Assembly: GCF_002102265.1 (NCBI RefSeq)
Contig: NZ_LQPG01000026.1
Location: forward strand, 95,249 to 159,248
Reading direction: 5' to 3'
From: Mycolicibacter longobardus
Lineage (GTDB): Bacteria > Actinomycetota > Actinomycetes > Mycobacteriales > Mycobacteriaceae
DNA: 64,000 bases
The translations under genes and the position numbers were made by a program. The first letter of the stretch is position 1. Each line of letters opens with the position of its first letter. The notes under the pieces are model-generated. The model was given only the letters and a program-made list of their open reading frames with translations. It ran no database searches and had not been told where the DNA came from. Positions 21,288-31,056 of this stretch are shown here, piece by piece.

Positions 21288-22316
21288 ATGGGGTCGCAGT
21301 TGGCGGGTGCGTCGATGTCGGCATGGCGGGTGCGCAGGCCCGGACCGATGAGCAGCAGACCACTCGAGCGGGTCACCGCCGCGCTGCCGCGACCACAACC
21401 GTCGGAACTGCTGCTGGCCGTGCACGCATGCGGGGTGTGCCGTACCGACCTGCACGTGGCCGAGGGTGACCTACCGGTACACCGTGCCGAGGTGATCCCC
21501 GGTCACGAGGTGGTCGGTGAGGTCGTCGAGGTGGGTGCCGACGCCGGTGACGAATTCGCGGTGGGAGACCGGGTCGGAATCGCCTGGCTGCGCCACACCT
21601 GCGGATCCTGCCGATACTGCCGCCGAGGCGACGAGAACCTGTGCCCGCAGTCGCTCTACACCGGCTGGGATGAAGACGGTGGCTACGCCGAATTCGCCAC
21701 CGTCCCAGCGGCGTTCGCGCATCACCTGCCTGCCGGTTACAGCGACAGCGAGCTGGCGCCGTTGCTGTGCGCGGGCATCATCGGCTACCGCTCGCTGCAG
21801 CGCGCCGAACTGCCGCCGGGCGGCCGGCTCGGGATCTACGGTTTCGGAGGCAGCGCACACATCACCGCCCAGGTCGCGCTTGCCCGAGGCGCCGAGGTGC
21901 ACGTGATGACGCGTGATCGGCAAGCCCGGGAGCTGGCCCGGGAGTTGGGCGCGGCCTCGGTCCAGGAGGCCGCGGACCCGCCGCCGGTGCCACTGGACGC
22001 GGCCATCCTGTTCGCGCCCGTAGGTGAGCTGGTGCTGCCCGCCTGCCAGGCCCTGGACGCGGGCGGCACCCTGGCGATCGCCGGGATCCACCTCAGCGAC
22101 ATCCCGCCACTGAACTATCAGCGCCACCTTTTCCGCGAACGCCAGATCCGGTCGGTGACGTCGAACACCCGCGAGGACGCCCGCGAATTCCTGCACTTCG
22201 CCGCAGCGCACCACATCGACGTGACCACACCGGAGTATTCGCTGGGCGACGCCGACCGGGCGCTGGGGGACCTGGCCGCGGGCCGGATCGCGGGCGCGGC
22301 GGTGCTGTTGGTCTGA
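21288..22316 (+). CDS. adhA: Zinc-dependent alcohol dehydrogenase
   Basis: 342 residues of the medium-chain zinc dehydrogenase family. Catalytic zinc ligands: [11 protein letters not shown] (Cys), GHEVVGEV (His-Glu) and LLCAG (Cys). The structural zinc lobe reads [15 protein letters not shown] with four cysteines. The Rossmann motif [10 protein letters not shown] is intact. It oxidises an alcohol with NAD(P); the substrate is unknown. The frame opens at ATG 21288, but ATG 21315 ([11 protein letters not shown]) lines up better with the M. tuberculosis Rv1862 start and may be the real one. Confidence 0.9.
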   Translation: MGSQLAGASMSAWRVRRPGPMSSRPLERVTAALPRPQPSELLLAVHACGVCRTDLHVAEGDLPVHRAEVIPGHEVVGEVVEVGADAGDEFAVGDRVGIAWLRHTCGSCRYCRRGDENLCPQSLYTGWDEDGGYAEFATVPAAFAHHLPAGYSDSELAPLLCAGIIGYRSLQRAELPPGGRLGIYGFGGSAHITAQVALARGAEVHVMTRDRQARELARELGAASVQEAADPPPVPLDAAILFAPVGELVLPACQALDAGGTLAIAGIHLSDIPPLNYQRHLFRERQIRSVTSNTREDAREFLHFAAAHHIDVTTPEYSLGDADRALGDLAAGRIAGAAVLLV

Positions 22317-22339
22317 GCCGCCGGTTCCATGCGGCGGTT
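22316..22339. terminator. Hairpin between convergent adhA and the CPBP gene
   Basis: An 8-bp stem (core CCGCCG/CGGCGG) with an 8-nt loop lies directly after the adhA stop. It could end transcription from both sides. There is no T-run, as is usual in GC-rich actinobacteria. Confidence 0.35.
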
Positions 22340-22350
22340 CCCGCTTCGGG

Positions 22351-23115
22351 TCAGGCGGACAGGTGCCACACCATGGCGGCGGCCAGTGCCCCCACCCCGT
22401 TGAGCGACCAGTGCAGTGCGATCGGCGCGATCAGGCTGCCGCTGCGCCGGCGCAGCCAGCTGAACACGAAGCCGGCGGCTCCGGTCGCAAGCACCGCGAG
22501 CGTCACACCGGCCAGCATGCCGACGAACCCGCCGCCGAGTACCCGGGTGAACCCGACGTTGTTGCTGGTCAGTCCCAGCGATGTGGCGATGTGCCACAGC
22601 CCGAACAGCAGGGAGCCGGCCGCGGCCACCCCACGGAATCCCCAGGCCCGGTGCAGCGCACCGTGCAGCGCCCCGCGGAACGCCAACTCTTCGGGAATCA
22701 CGGTCTGCAACGGGATGATGAGCATCGAGGCCACCAGCGCGCCCGACAGCGTGGCGTAGTGGTTGTTCAAGAACAGCGGTCGGGTCCAGGGCAGCAGCGC
22801 ACCGATCGCGATCGCGGAGACCACCACCAGAACGGCGGCCGCGGCATAGCCGACGCCGGATTTCCAATGCGCACGGCCAAGCCCGAGTTCGGCCCAGCTC
22901 AGCCCGTTGCAGCGGACCAGGACCACCAGACCGACGGCGGTGGCCGGGACGGTGGCCACAGCCGCCCAGGGCGTGGTGAAGTGCGCGACCAGGTTGGCCA
23001 GCGCCAGCACCACCACCACGACGGCGACGTCGACGAAGGCGCGGAACTGGTTCAGCGCCGAGAGCTGCGACAACGGATGCCACCCCCCGGGCAGCGCGAA
23101 CTCATGACCAGACAT
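22351..23115 (-). CDS. CPBP-family intramembrane metalloprotease (Rv1863c-like)
   Basis: 254 residues with about seven membrane helices. The three CPBP/Abi motifs are present: EELAFRGALHGAL (EExxxR), FGLWHIAT (His) and IALHWSLNG (His-Asn). The family includes CAAX-prenyl endopeptidases and bacterial intramembrane proteases of mostly unknown substrate. It corresponds to Rv1863c downstream of adhA. The gap 23116-23194 shows no gene. Confidence 0.87.
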   Translation of the reverse strand: MSGHEFALPGGWHPLSQLSALNQFRAFVDVAVVVVVLALANLVAHFTTPWAAVATVPATAVGLVVLVRCNGLSWAELGLGRAHWKSGVGYAAAAVLVVVSAIAIGALLPWTRPLFLNNHYATLSGALVASMLIIPLQTVIPEELAFRGALHGALHRAWGFRGVAAAGSLLFGLWHIATSLGLTSNNVGFTRVLGGGFVGMLAGVTLAVLATGAAGFVFSWLRRRSGSLIAPIALHWSLNGVGALAAAMVWHLSA

Positions 23116-23194
23116 TGCCGCGGATTCTACCCGCGATGGCGTCCCGGCGGCTCCCCGTCGTTTTCGGTCGACCCGCGGCTGCGGACTTAGGTAC

Positions 23195-23593
23195 CTAGGT
23201 CACGCACAGTACCCGCGCCGGATCCCCGGTCGCGGTGTTGTGGCTGACCACCTTGCCGTTGACGCTGACCGTGCAGGTCAGAGCGCCGGGGCCGGCGCTT
23301 TGAGCGCTGAGTGAATACGGGGCCGGCCGGGCCGCGTTCGCCATTCGACCGGTCAGCTGAATCGACCAGGGCAGCGGGACGTTGGTGGCGTGCGACTGGC
23401 CGTTCTGAGTCTGGTAGGTGACGTAACCGGCGACGCCGGTTCCGGTCAGGTCGTAGCGGACCGGAACTATGGTGTGGTCCGGTGTCGCACCTGCCGACGG
23501 GGCACCGGCGATGGTGGCCGACGCGACCAAGGTGCCGAGCAGCAGCGACGTTGCCTTGCGGCGCATCCGGACCGGTGACGGGTGAACAGTCAT
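23195..23593 (-). CDS. Secreted MmpS-like protein
   Basis: 132 residues. Signal peptide to about residue 33 (LLLGTLVASATIAGAPSAGA). The mature part has the pattern of MmpS accessory proteins: VRYDLTGTGVAGYVTYQTQN, then PWSIQLTG and a C-terminal CTVSVNGKVVSHNTATGDPA with two cysteines that could pair. There is no adjacent MmpL, so it may act alone. I prefer ATG 23593, with AAGGTG upstream; a GTG at 23602 overlaps the phosphoketolase stop. It follows the phosphoketolase gene directly and may be co-transcribed with it. Confidence 0.7.
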   Translation of the reverse strand: MTVHPSPVRMRRKATSLLLGTLVASATIAGAPSAGATPDHTIVPVRYDLTGTGVAGYVTYQTQNGQSHATNVPLPWSIQLTGRMANAARPAPYSLSAQSAGPGALTCTVSVNGKVVSHNTATGDPARVLCVT

Positions 23594-23598
23594 GGCCG

Positions 23599-26004
23599 TC
23601 ACCTTATCTCGCCGTGGTTCCCGGTTGCGTCTGTTCGCCAGGTCCAGTCAGTGATGCGGGGATCGTCCTCGCCGTGCTCGCGGGTGTAGAGCCGGGCGGC
23701 CAGCCGGGCGTCGACCATCTGCTGGCGCAGCACCGCGCTGCGATCACCCAGCCCCGGTGTCCGGTCGATGACGTCCATCACCAGATGGAAACGATCCAGG
23801 TCGTTGAGCATCACCATGTCGAACGGCGTCGTGGTGGTGCCGCGCTCGCGGTAGCCGCGCACGTGCATCTGGTCGTGGTTCGCCCGACGATAGGTGAGCC
23901 GGTGGATCAGCCAGGGGTAGCCGTGATAGGCGAAGATCACCGGCTTGTTGCGGGTGAACAGGGCGTCGAATTCATTGTCCGGCAAGCCGTGTGGATGTTC
24001 GGTGGCCGGTTGCAGGCGCATGATGTCCACCACGTTGACCACTCGCACGGCGAGATCGGGCAGCTGGTGGCGCAGGATGTCGGCGGCGGCCAGTGTTTCC
24101 AGCGTCGGGATGTCGCCGGCGCAGGCCAGCACCACATCCGGTTCTCGAGCGGTGGTGCCGGCCCAGTCCCAGATGCCCAGACCACGGGTGCAGTGCGCCA
24201 CCGCGTCGGTCATGTTCAGGTAGGCCAGCGCCGGCTGCTTGCCGGCGACGATGACGTTGACGTAGTCGCGGCTGCGCAGGCAGTGATCGGTCACCGACAG
24301 CAGCGTGTTGCCGTCCGGTGGCAGGTAGACCCGCACCACCTCGGGCCGTTTGTTGGCCACCTGGTCGATGAACCCCGGATCCTGGTGTGACGCCCCGTTG
24401 TGGTCCTGACGCCAGACGTGGGAGGTCAGCAGATAGTTCAGCGAGGCGATCGGGCGGCGCCACGGCAGCTCGCGGCTGACGGCCAGCCATTTGGCGTGCT
24501 GGTTGAACATCGAGTCGACGATGTGCACGAACGCCTCGTAGCAGTTGAACAGCCCGTGCCGACCGGTCAGCAGATAGCCCTCCAGCCAGCCCTGGCACAG
24601 GTGCTCGGAGAGCACCTCGATGACCCGGCCGTCGGGGGCCAGGTGGTCATCATCGGGACCCGTCGCCGACAGCCAGGTCCGGTCGGTCGCCTCGAAAACC
24701 GTCGCGAGGCGATTCGAGGCCGTTTCGTCGGGACCCATCAGGCGGAACCGGTCGCGGTTGCGATCGATGACGTCCCGGAGGAACGCCCCCAGCACCCGGG
24801 TCGCCTCGTGGACCTCGGTGGCGGGCCGGGTGACCGGCACGGCATAGTCACGGAAGTCCGGCAGGTCCAGGTCGCGCAGCAGCAGTCCGCCGTTGGCATG
24901 CGGGTTGGCGCTCATTCGGCGACTCCCGCGTGGTGCCAGCTCTGCCAGTTCCGGTCGCAGCCGGCCGGATTCGTCGAACAGTTCCGCCGGGCGGTAGCTG
25001 CGCAGCCATTCCTCCAGCTGGCGACGGTGCTCGGGGTCGGTGCGGGTCTGCGCGAGCGGCACCTGATGTGACCGCCAGGTGCCTTCCACCTGCTCGCCGT
25101 CCACCACCGCCGGGCCGGTCCAGCCCTTCGGGGTGCGCAGCACGATCATCGGCCACACCGGCCGCATGGTCGAGCCGTCACTGCGGGCGGCGCGCTGGAT
25201 CGCGGCGATGTCGTCGAACGCGTCGTCGAGGGCGGCGGCGAGCAACCGATGTACAACGGCCGGATCATCGCCGGCGACGGTGATCGGACGGTACCCGTAG
25301 CCGCGCAGCAGTGCTTCCAACTCCGAATGCGGAATACGATCCAGCACAGTGGGATTGGCGATCTTATAGCCGTTGAGATGCAGGATGGGCAGCACCGCTC
25401 CGTCAACGGCCGGGTTGAGGAACTTGTTCGAATGCCAGCTTGCGGCCAGCGGTCCGGTCTCGGCCTCGCCGTCACCGATGACACAGGCGACCACCAGTTC
25501 CGGGTTGTCGAACGCCGCCCCGAACGCGTGCACCAGCGCGTAGCCCAGCTCTCCGCCCTCGTGGATAGAGCCCGGGGTCTCGGTGGCCGCATGGCTGGGG
25601 ATGCCGCCGGGAAACGAGAACTGCCGGAACAACTTCCGCAAGCCCTCGGTGTTCTCGCCGATGCCGGTGTACACCTGGCTGTAGGTGCCCTCCAAGTAGG
25701 CGTTGGCCACCAGCGCCGGGCCGCCGTGGCCGGGTCCGGTGACGAAGATGATGTCGGCATCCCGGTTGCGGATGATCCGGTTGAGGTGCAGATACAGCAG
25801 GTTCAGTCCCGGAGTGGTGCCCCAGTGCCCGAGCAACCGCGGCTTGACGTGCTCGGCGCGCAGCGGCTCGGTCAGCAGCGGGTTGTCCAGCAGATAGATC
25901 TGACCGACCGACAGATAGTTGGCGGCCCGCCAGTAGGCGTTCAGGCGGGCCAGTTCGTCGTCAGACAGGGCGGACGGTGGCGGAGGCGCGGTTTCTGCAC
26001 TCAC
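23599..26004 (-). CDS. xfp: Xylulose-5-phosphate/fructose-6-phosphate phosphoketolase
   Basis: 801 residues from GTG 26004. Thiamine-diphosphate enzyme that splits xylulose 5-phosphate (or fructose 6-phosphate) with phosphate into acetyl phosphate plus an aldose phosphate. Both family signatures are present: [17 protein letters not shown] and [20 protein letters not shown] (TPP-Mg site). The N-terminal [18 protein letters not shown] and central [20 protein letters not shown] are also diagnostic. With gnd1, gnd2 and glcB nearby it could form part of an acetyl-phosphate bypass (inference). I am not sure it has an M. tuberculosis counterpart at this locus. Confidence 0.95.
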   Translation of the reverse strand: MSAETAPPPPSALSDDELARLNAYWRAANYLSVGQIYLLDNPLLTEPLRAEHVKPRLLGHWGTTPGLNLLYLHLNRIIRNRDADIIFVTGPGHGGPALVANAYLEGTYSQVYTGIGENTEGLRKLFRQFSFPGGIPSHAATETPGSIHEGGELGYALVHAFGAAFDNPELVVACVIGDGEAETGPLAASWHSNKFLNPAVDGAVLPILHLNGYKIANPTVLDRIPHSELEALLRGYGYRPITVAGDDPAVVHRLLAAALDDAFDDIAAIQRAARSDGSTMRPVWPMIVLRTPKGWTGPAVVDGEQVEGTWRSHQVPLAQTRTDPEHRRQLEEWLRSYRPAELFDESGRLRPELAELAPRGSRRMSANPHANGGLLLRDLDLPDFRDYAVPVTRPATEVHEATRVLGAFLRDVIDRNRDRFRLMGPDETASNRLATVFEATDRTWLSATGPDDDHLAPDGRVIEVLSEHLCQGWLEGYLLTGRHGLFNCYEAFVHIVDSMFNQHAKWLAVSRELPWRRPIASLNYLLTSHVWRQDHNGASHQDPGFIDQVANKRPEVVRVYLPPDGNTLLSVTDHCLRSRDYVNVIVAGKQPALAYLNMTDAVAHCTRGLGIWDWAGTTAREPDVVLACAGDIPTLETLAAADILRHQLPDLAVRVVNVVDIMRLQPATEHPHGLPDNEFDALFTRNKPVIFAYHGYPWLIHRLTYRRANHDQMHVRGYRERGTTTTPFDMVMLNDLDRFHLVMDVIDRTPGLGDRSAVLRQQMVDARLAARLYTREHGEDDPRITDWTWRTDATGNHGEIR

Positions 26005-26050
26005 CCCTGCGATTGTCCGCGCCGATCGGGGACCGCGGCAACCGGTTCAT

Positions 26051-26056
26051 TACCCT
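26051..26056 (+). promoter_or_regulatory. -10 box of the CoA-transferase gene, leaderless
   Basis: TACCCT followed by 6 nt and the GTG at 26063. No ribosome binding site is visible. Confidence 0.4.
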
Positions 26057-26062
26057 GACAGC

Positions 26063-28426
26063 GTGCTGCTGGAATCGGTTCGCGTACTTGATCTGGCCGA
26101 CGGCGACGCCGCCGCGGTCACCCGGTTGCTCGCCGACCTGGGTGCAGACGTGCTCAAGGTGGAACCCCCCGGCGGCAGTCCGGAGCGCAACGACCCTCCG
26201 CTGTTGGACGGTGTGAGCATCCCGTTCGCGTTGCACAACGCCAACAAGCGAAGCGTCACCCTGGATCCGGCGAACGAGCGGGATCGCCACCGGTTCGACG
26301 AGCTGGTGGCCGGCGCCGACATCGTGGTCGACAGCGGCCCCACAGGGCGTGCTGGCGACTTCGGAACATCGTGCGGTGAACTGGCCGACCGGTTCGGTCA
26401 CCTGGTGGCGATGTCGGTGACCGACTTCGGGGCGGACGGGCCGCGTTCGACATGGCAGGCCACCGACGCGGTGCTCTATGCACTCTCCGGTGCGTTGTCC
26501 CGGTCGGGCCCCACCACCGGCACCCCGGTCCTGCCGCCGGACGGCATCGCCTCGGCGACCGCGGCCGTACAGGCCTCCTGGGCGGTGCTGGTCGCCTACT
26601 ACAACCGGCTGCGCTGCGGGGCAGGGGATTACATCGACTTCTCCCGCTTCGACGCGGTGGTCACCGTGCTCGACCCGATATTCGGTGCGCACGGCCAGGC
26701 CGCTGCGGCCCAACGCGTGTCGACCCGGTGGCGCGGGCGGCCGCGGAATCAGGATGCCTACCCGATAATGCCGTGCGGGGACGGCTATGTCCGGCTCTGT
26801 GTGATGTCCCCGCGCCAGTGGCGGGCGCTGTGGGGCTGGCTCGGGGAGCCGGCCGAGTACGCCGACCCCAAATTCGGGGTGCTGGGGGAGCGGTTCGCGG
26901 TCTGGCCACAGGTCAGCGTGCTGGTGCGCGAACTGTTCGCCGACCAGACCATGGCCGACCTGGTTGCGGCCGGGCAGGCCCGCGGCGTGCCGATCGCCGC
27001 GGTGGGTGACCCGGCGCAGGTGTTGGTCGAGGAGCATCTGAAGGTGGCGGGGGCGGTTACCCGGGCCGAACTGGCCCCGGGGCTCTCGGCGGTGATCCCG
27101 ACCGGCTACTACGTGGTCGACGATCACCGGGCCGGCTTTCGCACACCGGCCCCGGCCCCCGGTGACGCGGGCGCCGGCTGGCGCGCCGAGCGGTTGCCCG
27201 AACAGGCCTTCGGCGCCGTCGGGGATCGACCGTTCGAGGGACTGCGGATCGTCGATCTGGGTGTCATCGTGGCCGGCGGGGAGGCCAGCCGGCTCTTCGG
27301 CGACCTGGGCGCCGAGATCATCAAGGTGGAGAGCACGGCCTACCCGGACGGACTGCGGCAGGCCCGCCCCGGATCGGTGATGAGCGAGTCGTTCGCCTGG
27401 ACGCACCGCAACAACTCCGCGCTCGGCCTGGACCTGCGCAGCCCGGCCGGCAAGGACCTGTTCGGCCGGCTGGTCGGCACAGCGGACGCGGTGTTCGCCA
27501 ACTTCAAACCGGGAACACTTGCCGCCCTGGGGTTTTCCTACGGCGCCCTGCGCGGACTCAATCCGCGGGTGGTGCTCGCCGAGAGCAGCGCGTTCGGGGA
27601 GACCGGGCCCTGGAGCGGCCGGATGGGATACGGCCCGCTGGTACGTGCCACCACCGGGGTCACCGCGCTGTGGACCGCACCGGAGGATACGACGGAGCCG
27701 GGGCGCCACCCGTTCTACGACGCGACCACCGTCTTTCCCGACCATGTGGTCGCGCGGGTCACCGCGATCGGGGCGCTGGCCGCGCTGATCGCCGCCCGGC
27801 GGACCGGCGCCGGCTCCCACGTGCACGTCTCGCAGGCCGAGACCGCGGTCAACCAACTCGACACCAGCTACGTCGCCCGGGCCGCGGGATCCGTCGTCCA
27901 ATCGGACACCGCACTCGACCTGGTCTGCCCGTGTGCCGGCGACGATGAATGGTGTGTGATCTCGATCCGAGATGATGACGATATGCGTGGTGTCGCTGAG
28001 GGTTTCGGTGATCCGGGGTTGGCATCCGATCCGCGCTTCAGTACCGCCGGGGCGCGCGCCGAACACCGCGGGGACCTGACGGCCGCGTTGGAGCGGCACA
28101 CCCGCGACCGCACCCCGGCCGACATCGGTGAGCTGTTGCAGGCGGCCCGGGTGCCTGCCGCGCCGATGAACCGCCCGCCCGACGTCGCCGACGATCCGCA
28201 GCTGGCCCACCGCACGGTGTTCGTCGACATGACGCATCCGCTGATCGAGCATCCGCTGCCGGCCGAAACCGGTCCCGCACCGTTCCGCAATATCCCCCCG
28301 GCGCCGCAGCGGCCCGCGCCGCTGCCCGGCCAAGACACCCGCGCGATCTGTCGCGGCGTGCTCGGACTCGACGACAGCGAAACCGAGCGGTTGATCGCCG
28401 ACGGCGTGCTGTTCGCGCACGATTAG
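26063..28426 (+). CDS. Tandem-duplicated class III CoA-transferase (CaiB/BaiF family, Rv1866-like)
   Basis: 787 residues, about twice a normal class III enzyme. Two CaiB/BaiF halves are visible: residues 1 to about 385 (LLESVRVLDLADGDAAAVTR; LLADLGADVLKVEPPGG) and about 390-787 (FEGLRIVDLGVIVAGGEASR; LFGDLGAEIIKVESTAYPDG; GYGPLVRATTGVTALW). The second half is closer to the canonical sequence. The enzyme would move CoA between carboxylic acids; the substrate is unknown. M. tuberculosis Rv1866 has the same fused layout and also precedes a thiolase-like gene. Confidence 0.88.
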   Translation: MLLESVRVLDLADGDAAAVTRLLADLGADVLKVEPPGGSPERNDPPLLDGVSIPFALHNANKRSVTLDPANERDRHRFDELVAGADIVVDSGPTGRAGDFGTSCGELADRFGHLVAMSVTDFGADGPRSTWQATDAVLYALSGALSRSGPTTGTPVLPPDGIASATAAVQASWAVLVAYYNRLRCGAGDYIDFSRFDAVVTVLDPIFGAHGQAAAAQRVSTRWRGRPRNQDAYPIMPCGDGYVRLCVMSPRQWRALWGWLGEPAEYADPKFGVLGERFAVWPQVSVLVRELFADQTMADLVAAGQARGVPIAAVGDPAQVLVEEHLKVAGAVTRAELAPGLSAVIPTGYYVVDDHRAGFRTPAPAPGDAGAGWRAERLPEQAFGAVGDRPFEGLRIVDLGVIVAGGEASRLFGDLGAEIIKVESTAYPDGLRQARPGSVMSESFAWTHRNNSALGLDLRSPAGKDLFGRLVGTADAVFANFKPGTLAALGFSYGALRGLNPRVVLAESSAFGETGPWSGRMGYGPLVRATTGVTALWTAPEDTTEPGRHPFYDATTVFPDHVVARVTAIGALAALIAARRTGAGSHVHVSQAETAVNQLDTSYVARAAGSVVQSDTALDLVCPCAGDDEWCVISIRDDDDMRGVAEGFGDPGLASDPRFSTAGARAEHRGDLTAALERHTRDRTPADIGELLQAARVPAAPMNRPPDVADDPQLAHRTVFVDMTHPLIEHPLPAETGPAPFRNIPPAPQRPAPLPGQDTRAICRGVLGLDDSETERLIADGVLFAHD

Positions 28427-28436
28427 TCTTACGCCC

Positions 28437-29915
28437 ATGCCCGTCGACCCCCGGACACCGGTGCTGATCGGCTACGGCCAGATCAACCACCGCGACGACC
28501 ACGACCTGGTAGAACCCGTCGATCTGATGGCGGCCGCGGCCCGCCACGCCGCCCACGACCGGGTGTTGCGCGCCGTCGACTCGATTCGTGTGGTGAACCT
28601 GCTGTCCGCTCGTTACCGCGATCCGGGTGCTCTGCTCGGGCAGCGGATCGGCGCGGACGGTCCCGCCACTCGCTACACCCCGATGGGCGGCAATGTGCCG
28701 CAGTCCCTGGTGAATCAGGCCTGCCTGGACATCCGCGACGGTCGTGCCGGTGTGGTGCTGCTGGCCGGCGGCGAGATGTGGCGCACCCGTACCCGGCTGC
28801 GGCGCGCCGGGGGCAAACTGGCCTGGACCCAGCAGGACGACAGCGTGCCGATGGCCGAATGCGACGGCGAAGACGTGCCGATGGCCGGACCCGCCGAGGA
28901 ACGAATCGGCCTGGACCGGCCCGCCTACGTCTATCCGTTGTTCGAGCAGGCTCTGCGCATCGCCGCGGGGGAGACTCCCGAAGACCATCGGCAGCGCATC
29001 GGTGCACTCTGGTCGCGGTTCAACGCCGTCGCAGTCGACAATCCCCACGCCTGGATCCGCCAACCCGCCGGTGCCGAAGAGATCTGGCAGCCGGGCCCGA
29101 AGAATCGGATGATCAGCTGGCCCTACACCAAGTTGATGAACTCCAACAACATGGTCGACCAGGCCGCCGCGCTGGTGCTGACTTCGGTTCAGACCGCCAC
29201 CGACTTGCGGATCCCCTCCGACACCTGGGTGTTTCCGCAGGCCGGCGCCGACGCTCACGACACCTACTCGATCGCCAACCGGGCCGAACTGCACCGGTCA
29301 CCGGCCATCCGGATCGCCGGCGCCCGCGCACTGGAGCTGGCCGGTGTCGGCGCGATCGGCGAAGTCGATTATGTCGACCTGTACTCGTGCTTCCCGTCGG
29401 CGGTTCAGGTTGCCGCGGCCGAGCTCGGTCTGCCCACCGACGATCCCGACCGGCCGCTGACCGTGACCGGCGGGCTGACCTTCGCCGGCGGCCCGTGGAA
29501 CAACTACGTGATGCATTCGATCGCCACCCTGGCCGAACTGCTGGTCGCCCATCCCGGTCGGCGCGGGTTGATCACCGCCAATGGCGGCTATCTGACCAAA
29601 CACAGCTTCGGGGTGTACAGCACCGAACCACCTCCGTCCGGCTTCCGTTGGGAGGACGTCCAATCCGCGGTGGATGCAGAACCTACCCGGCCGGCTGTGG
29701 TGCAGTGGCAGGGGACCGGCACCGTGGAGACCTGGACCACGCCGTTCGATCGCGACGGGCGGCCGCTGCAGGCGTTCCTGGCGGTCCGAACCCCCGACGG
29801 CTCGCGAGCCCTGGCGGTGATCCGGGACCCGGACGCCGCGGAGACCACCGTCCGTGAGGACATCGCCGGTGCGGCCATCGACGTGCACGACGACGGCACC
29901 GCGACGCTGCGGTAG
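28437..29915 (+). CDS. Thiolase-like acetyl-CoA acetyltransferase (Rv1867-like)
   Basis: 492 residues. N-terminal PVLIGYGQINHRDDHD, a central thiolase-fold region (NQACLDIRDGRAGVVLLAGG) and a C-terminal half with DLYSCFPSAVQVAAAELGLP, TVTGGLTFAGGPWNNYVMHS and ITANGGYLTKHSFGVYSTEP. It ends in an OB-like tail as in SCP2-type thiolases. Catalytic residues differ from the classical biosynthetic thiolase, so the true reaction is open. It starts 10 bp after the CoA-transferase stop and may use a -10 (TAGTCT, 28424-28429) overlapping that stop. Confidence 0.82.
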   Translation: MPVDPRTPVLIGYGQINHRDDHDLVEPVDLMAAAARHAAHDRVLRAVDSIRVVNLLSARYRDPGALLGQRIGADGPATRYTPMGGNVPQSLVNQACLDIRDGRAGVVLLAGGEMWRTRTRLRRAGGKLAWTQQDDSVPMAECDGEDVPMAGPAEERIGLDRPAYVYPLFEQALRIAAGETPEDHRQRIGALWSRFNAVAVDNPHAWIRQPAGAEEIWQPGPKNRMISWPYTKLMNSNNMVDQAAALVLTSVQTATDLRIPSDTWVFPQAGADAHDTYSIANRAELHRSPAIRIAGARALELAGVGAIGEVDYVDLYSCFPSAVQVAAAELGLPTDDPDRPLTVTGGLTFAGGPWNNYVMHSIATLAELLVAHPGRRGLITANGGYLTKHSFGVYSTEPPPSGFRWEDVQSAVDAEPTRPAVVQWQGTGTVETWTTPFDRDGRPLQAFLAVRTPDGSRALAVIRDPDAAETTVREDIAGAAIDVHDDGTATLR

Positions 29916-29926
29916 GGGGCAGGACA

Positions 29927-30500
29927 CTAGCGGGCTGATCGTCGCCGGCGCAGCAGCTTCGTGAACTCGACCGTCGAGCGTCGTACGGATTCGAACTCCA
30001 AGGACACCAACAAGGTGTCCACCATCGCGAACGGCAAGGTGGTGGCGACCGCCCCGCGCACCGTACTCGAGATGCCAGGAGCCTGGATGGATGGTCAGCC
30101 CGCGCGCATACCCGCGCTCCAGGCAGGTGTGTTCACCGGGGAGCAGCGGCGGGAGTGGCGCGGTGTCGTCGGATTCCAGGTCGTAGGAATCGATCTGCCC
30201 GGCGAGCAGGAACTTGTGGATGTCGACATGCTTGTATCGACCCGAAAAGCCTTGTGTGCCAGTGGGAGATCCGAAGATAACCACGTACTCGCGTGGGCTG
30301 AAGTAGAGGAAACGGACCTTACCCAGGATGCCGCCGGCCCTACTGCCCACCCAGCGGCCGGGACCGGGGTCGATCAGTTGAGGGTACTGGTCGGCGAGCA
30401 GTTCGATGGTGCGGCCGATCAACTCGCCGTTCTCCGGCGGAACGCCGACTACTCGCTGGGCGATCTGGTGCAGCGCCTCCGGGGCGAACTTGTACTTCAT
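29927..30500 (-). pseudogene. ERG2/sigma-1-receptor-family protein with a +1 frameshift near its 3' end
   Basis: From ATG 30500 (MKYKFAPEALHQIAQRVVGV) the product follows the fungal C-8 sterol isomerase/sigma-1 receptor family: FLYFSPREYVVIFGSPTGTQ, GFSGRYKHVDIHKFLLAGQI, then PGSWHLEYG. Four bases (30059-30062) stand where three are needed, so the frame breaks exactly at the conserved EYGRG motif. In the next frame the family tail continues as RGAVATTLPFAMVDTLLVSL, then EFESVRRSTVEFTK and a stop at 29927. The repaired protein would be about 190 residues. This is either an assembly/sequencing error or a recently broken gene. Unrepaired, translation runs on antisense into the thiolase gene. It is the last gene of the accessory cluster. 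No N-terminal membrane helix is seen. Confidence 0.75.
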
Positions 30501-30602
30501 CGACCGAACTCCAGTGTCAAGGAGCCGAACGAAACCCACGGGCGACCCAGTTGCCGTGAAAGGTGGCCTGCAGTTCGGCGGATTCGGGCATAGTCCGGAC
30601 TT

Positions 30603-31028
30603 CTAGGGGCTGTGCTGCTGTTCTGCGGCCAGCCGGGCTTCGCGCTCCTCATGGATGCGCACCAGTTCGCGGAACCCGAGCCGCTTGTACTTCGGGACCG
30701 GCTGTACGCCCCATTCGTCCTGCGCGGTGTCTTTGCCCTCCGCGCCCTCGGGAGGGCCGAACGCCGGGTAGGGCACCTTGCACTCCAGGTCGTCGTCGGA
30801 GTAGCGAACCTTGAGCAATTCGCTGCAGATCTGGGTGAAACTCAAGGTCGGATAGCCGTAGTAGACCGCCATGAAGGGCAGGGTGAAGGCGCCTTCGATG
30901 ACCAGCGCCACCAGGCACACCAGTACGGCGCGCTTGATGTAGCGGTGCATCCGGGCGTAGTACGGCGTCGTACCCGGGGGCAGATCCTCGGCCTGTTCGT
31001 CGACAGTGGATTCGGGAGTAGTGGTCAC
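30603..31028 (-). CDS. Single-helix membrane protein of the NorQ/NorD-linked cluster, function unknown
   Basis: 141 residues, not recognised. Cytoplasmic start, one membrane helix at about residues 34-57 ([20 protein letters not shown]), then a soluble domain with two cysteines (about 69 and 84) that could form a disulfide, and a charged C-terminal coil ([20 protein letters not shown]). It starts 28 bp downstream of the five-helix protein gene, so it is probably a subunit of the same complex. The 102-bp gap to the ERG2-like gene holds no convincing gene. Confidence 0.75.
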   Translation of the reverse strand: MTTTPESTVDEQAEDLPPGTTPYYARMHRYIKRAVLVCLVALVIEGAFTLPFMAVYYGYPTLSFTQICSELLKVRYSDDDLECKVPYPAFGPPEGAEGKDTAQDEWGVQPVPKYKRLGFRELVRIHEEREARLAAEQQHSP

Positions 31029-31056
31029 GGGTGCTCCTAGGGCTCGAGAAAGATGT

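Noticed and set aside
26034..26047. AACCGGTT core before the CoA-transferase gene as a KstR site
   Set aside because: The core AACnnGTT is present but the outer T and A of TnnAACnnGTTnnA are missing on both sides.
25961..28438. An 825-residue minus-strand frame opposite the CoA-transferase gene
   Set aside because: It is a shadow of a GC-rich coding region: Arg/Gly/His-rich, no ribosome binding site, and fully antisense to a gene with clear domains.
29981..29995. GGATTCGAACTCC resembling a tRNA T-loop
   Set aside because: It lies inside the 3' coding part of the ERG2-like gene, and no acceptor or anticodon stem can be paired around it.
29298..30539. A 413-residue open frame on the minus strand covering the ERG2-like gene and the end of the thiolase gene
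   Set aside because: Only its first part is homologous to a family. After the frameshift near 30060 it is antisense to the thiolase-like gene and has no resemblance to anything; the real tail is in another frame and stops at 29927.
30518..30592. A 24-codon frame (MPESAELQATFHGN...) between the 141-residue gene and the ERG2-like gene
   Set aside because: No ribosome binding site, no membrane helix, and it ends out of frame with the ERG2-like gene. Too little to support as a gene.
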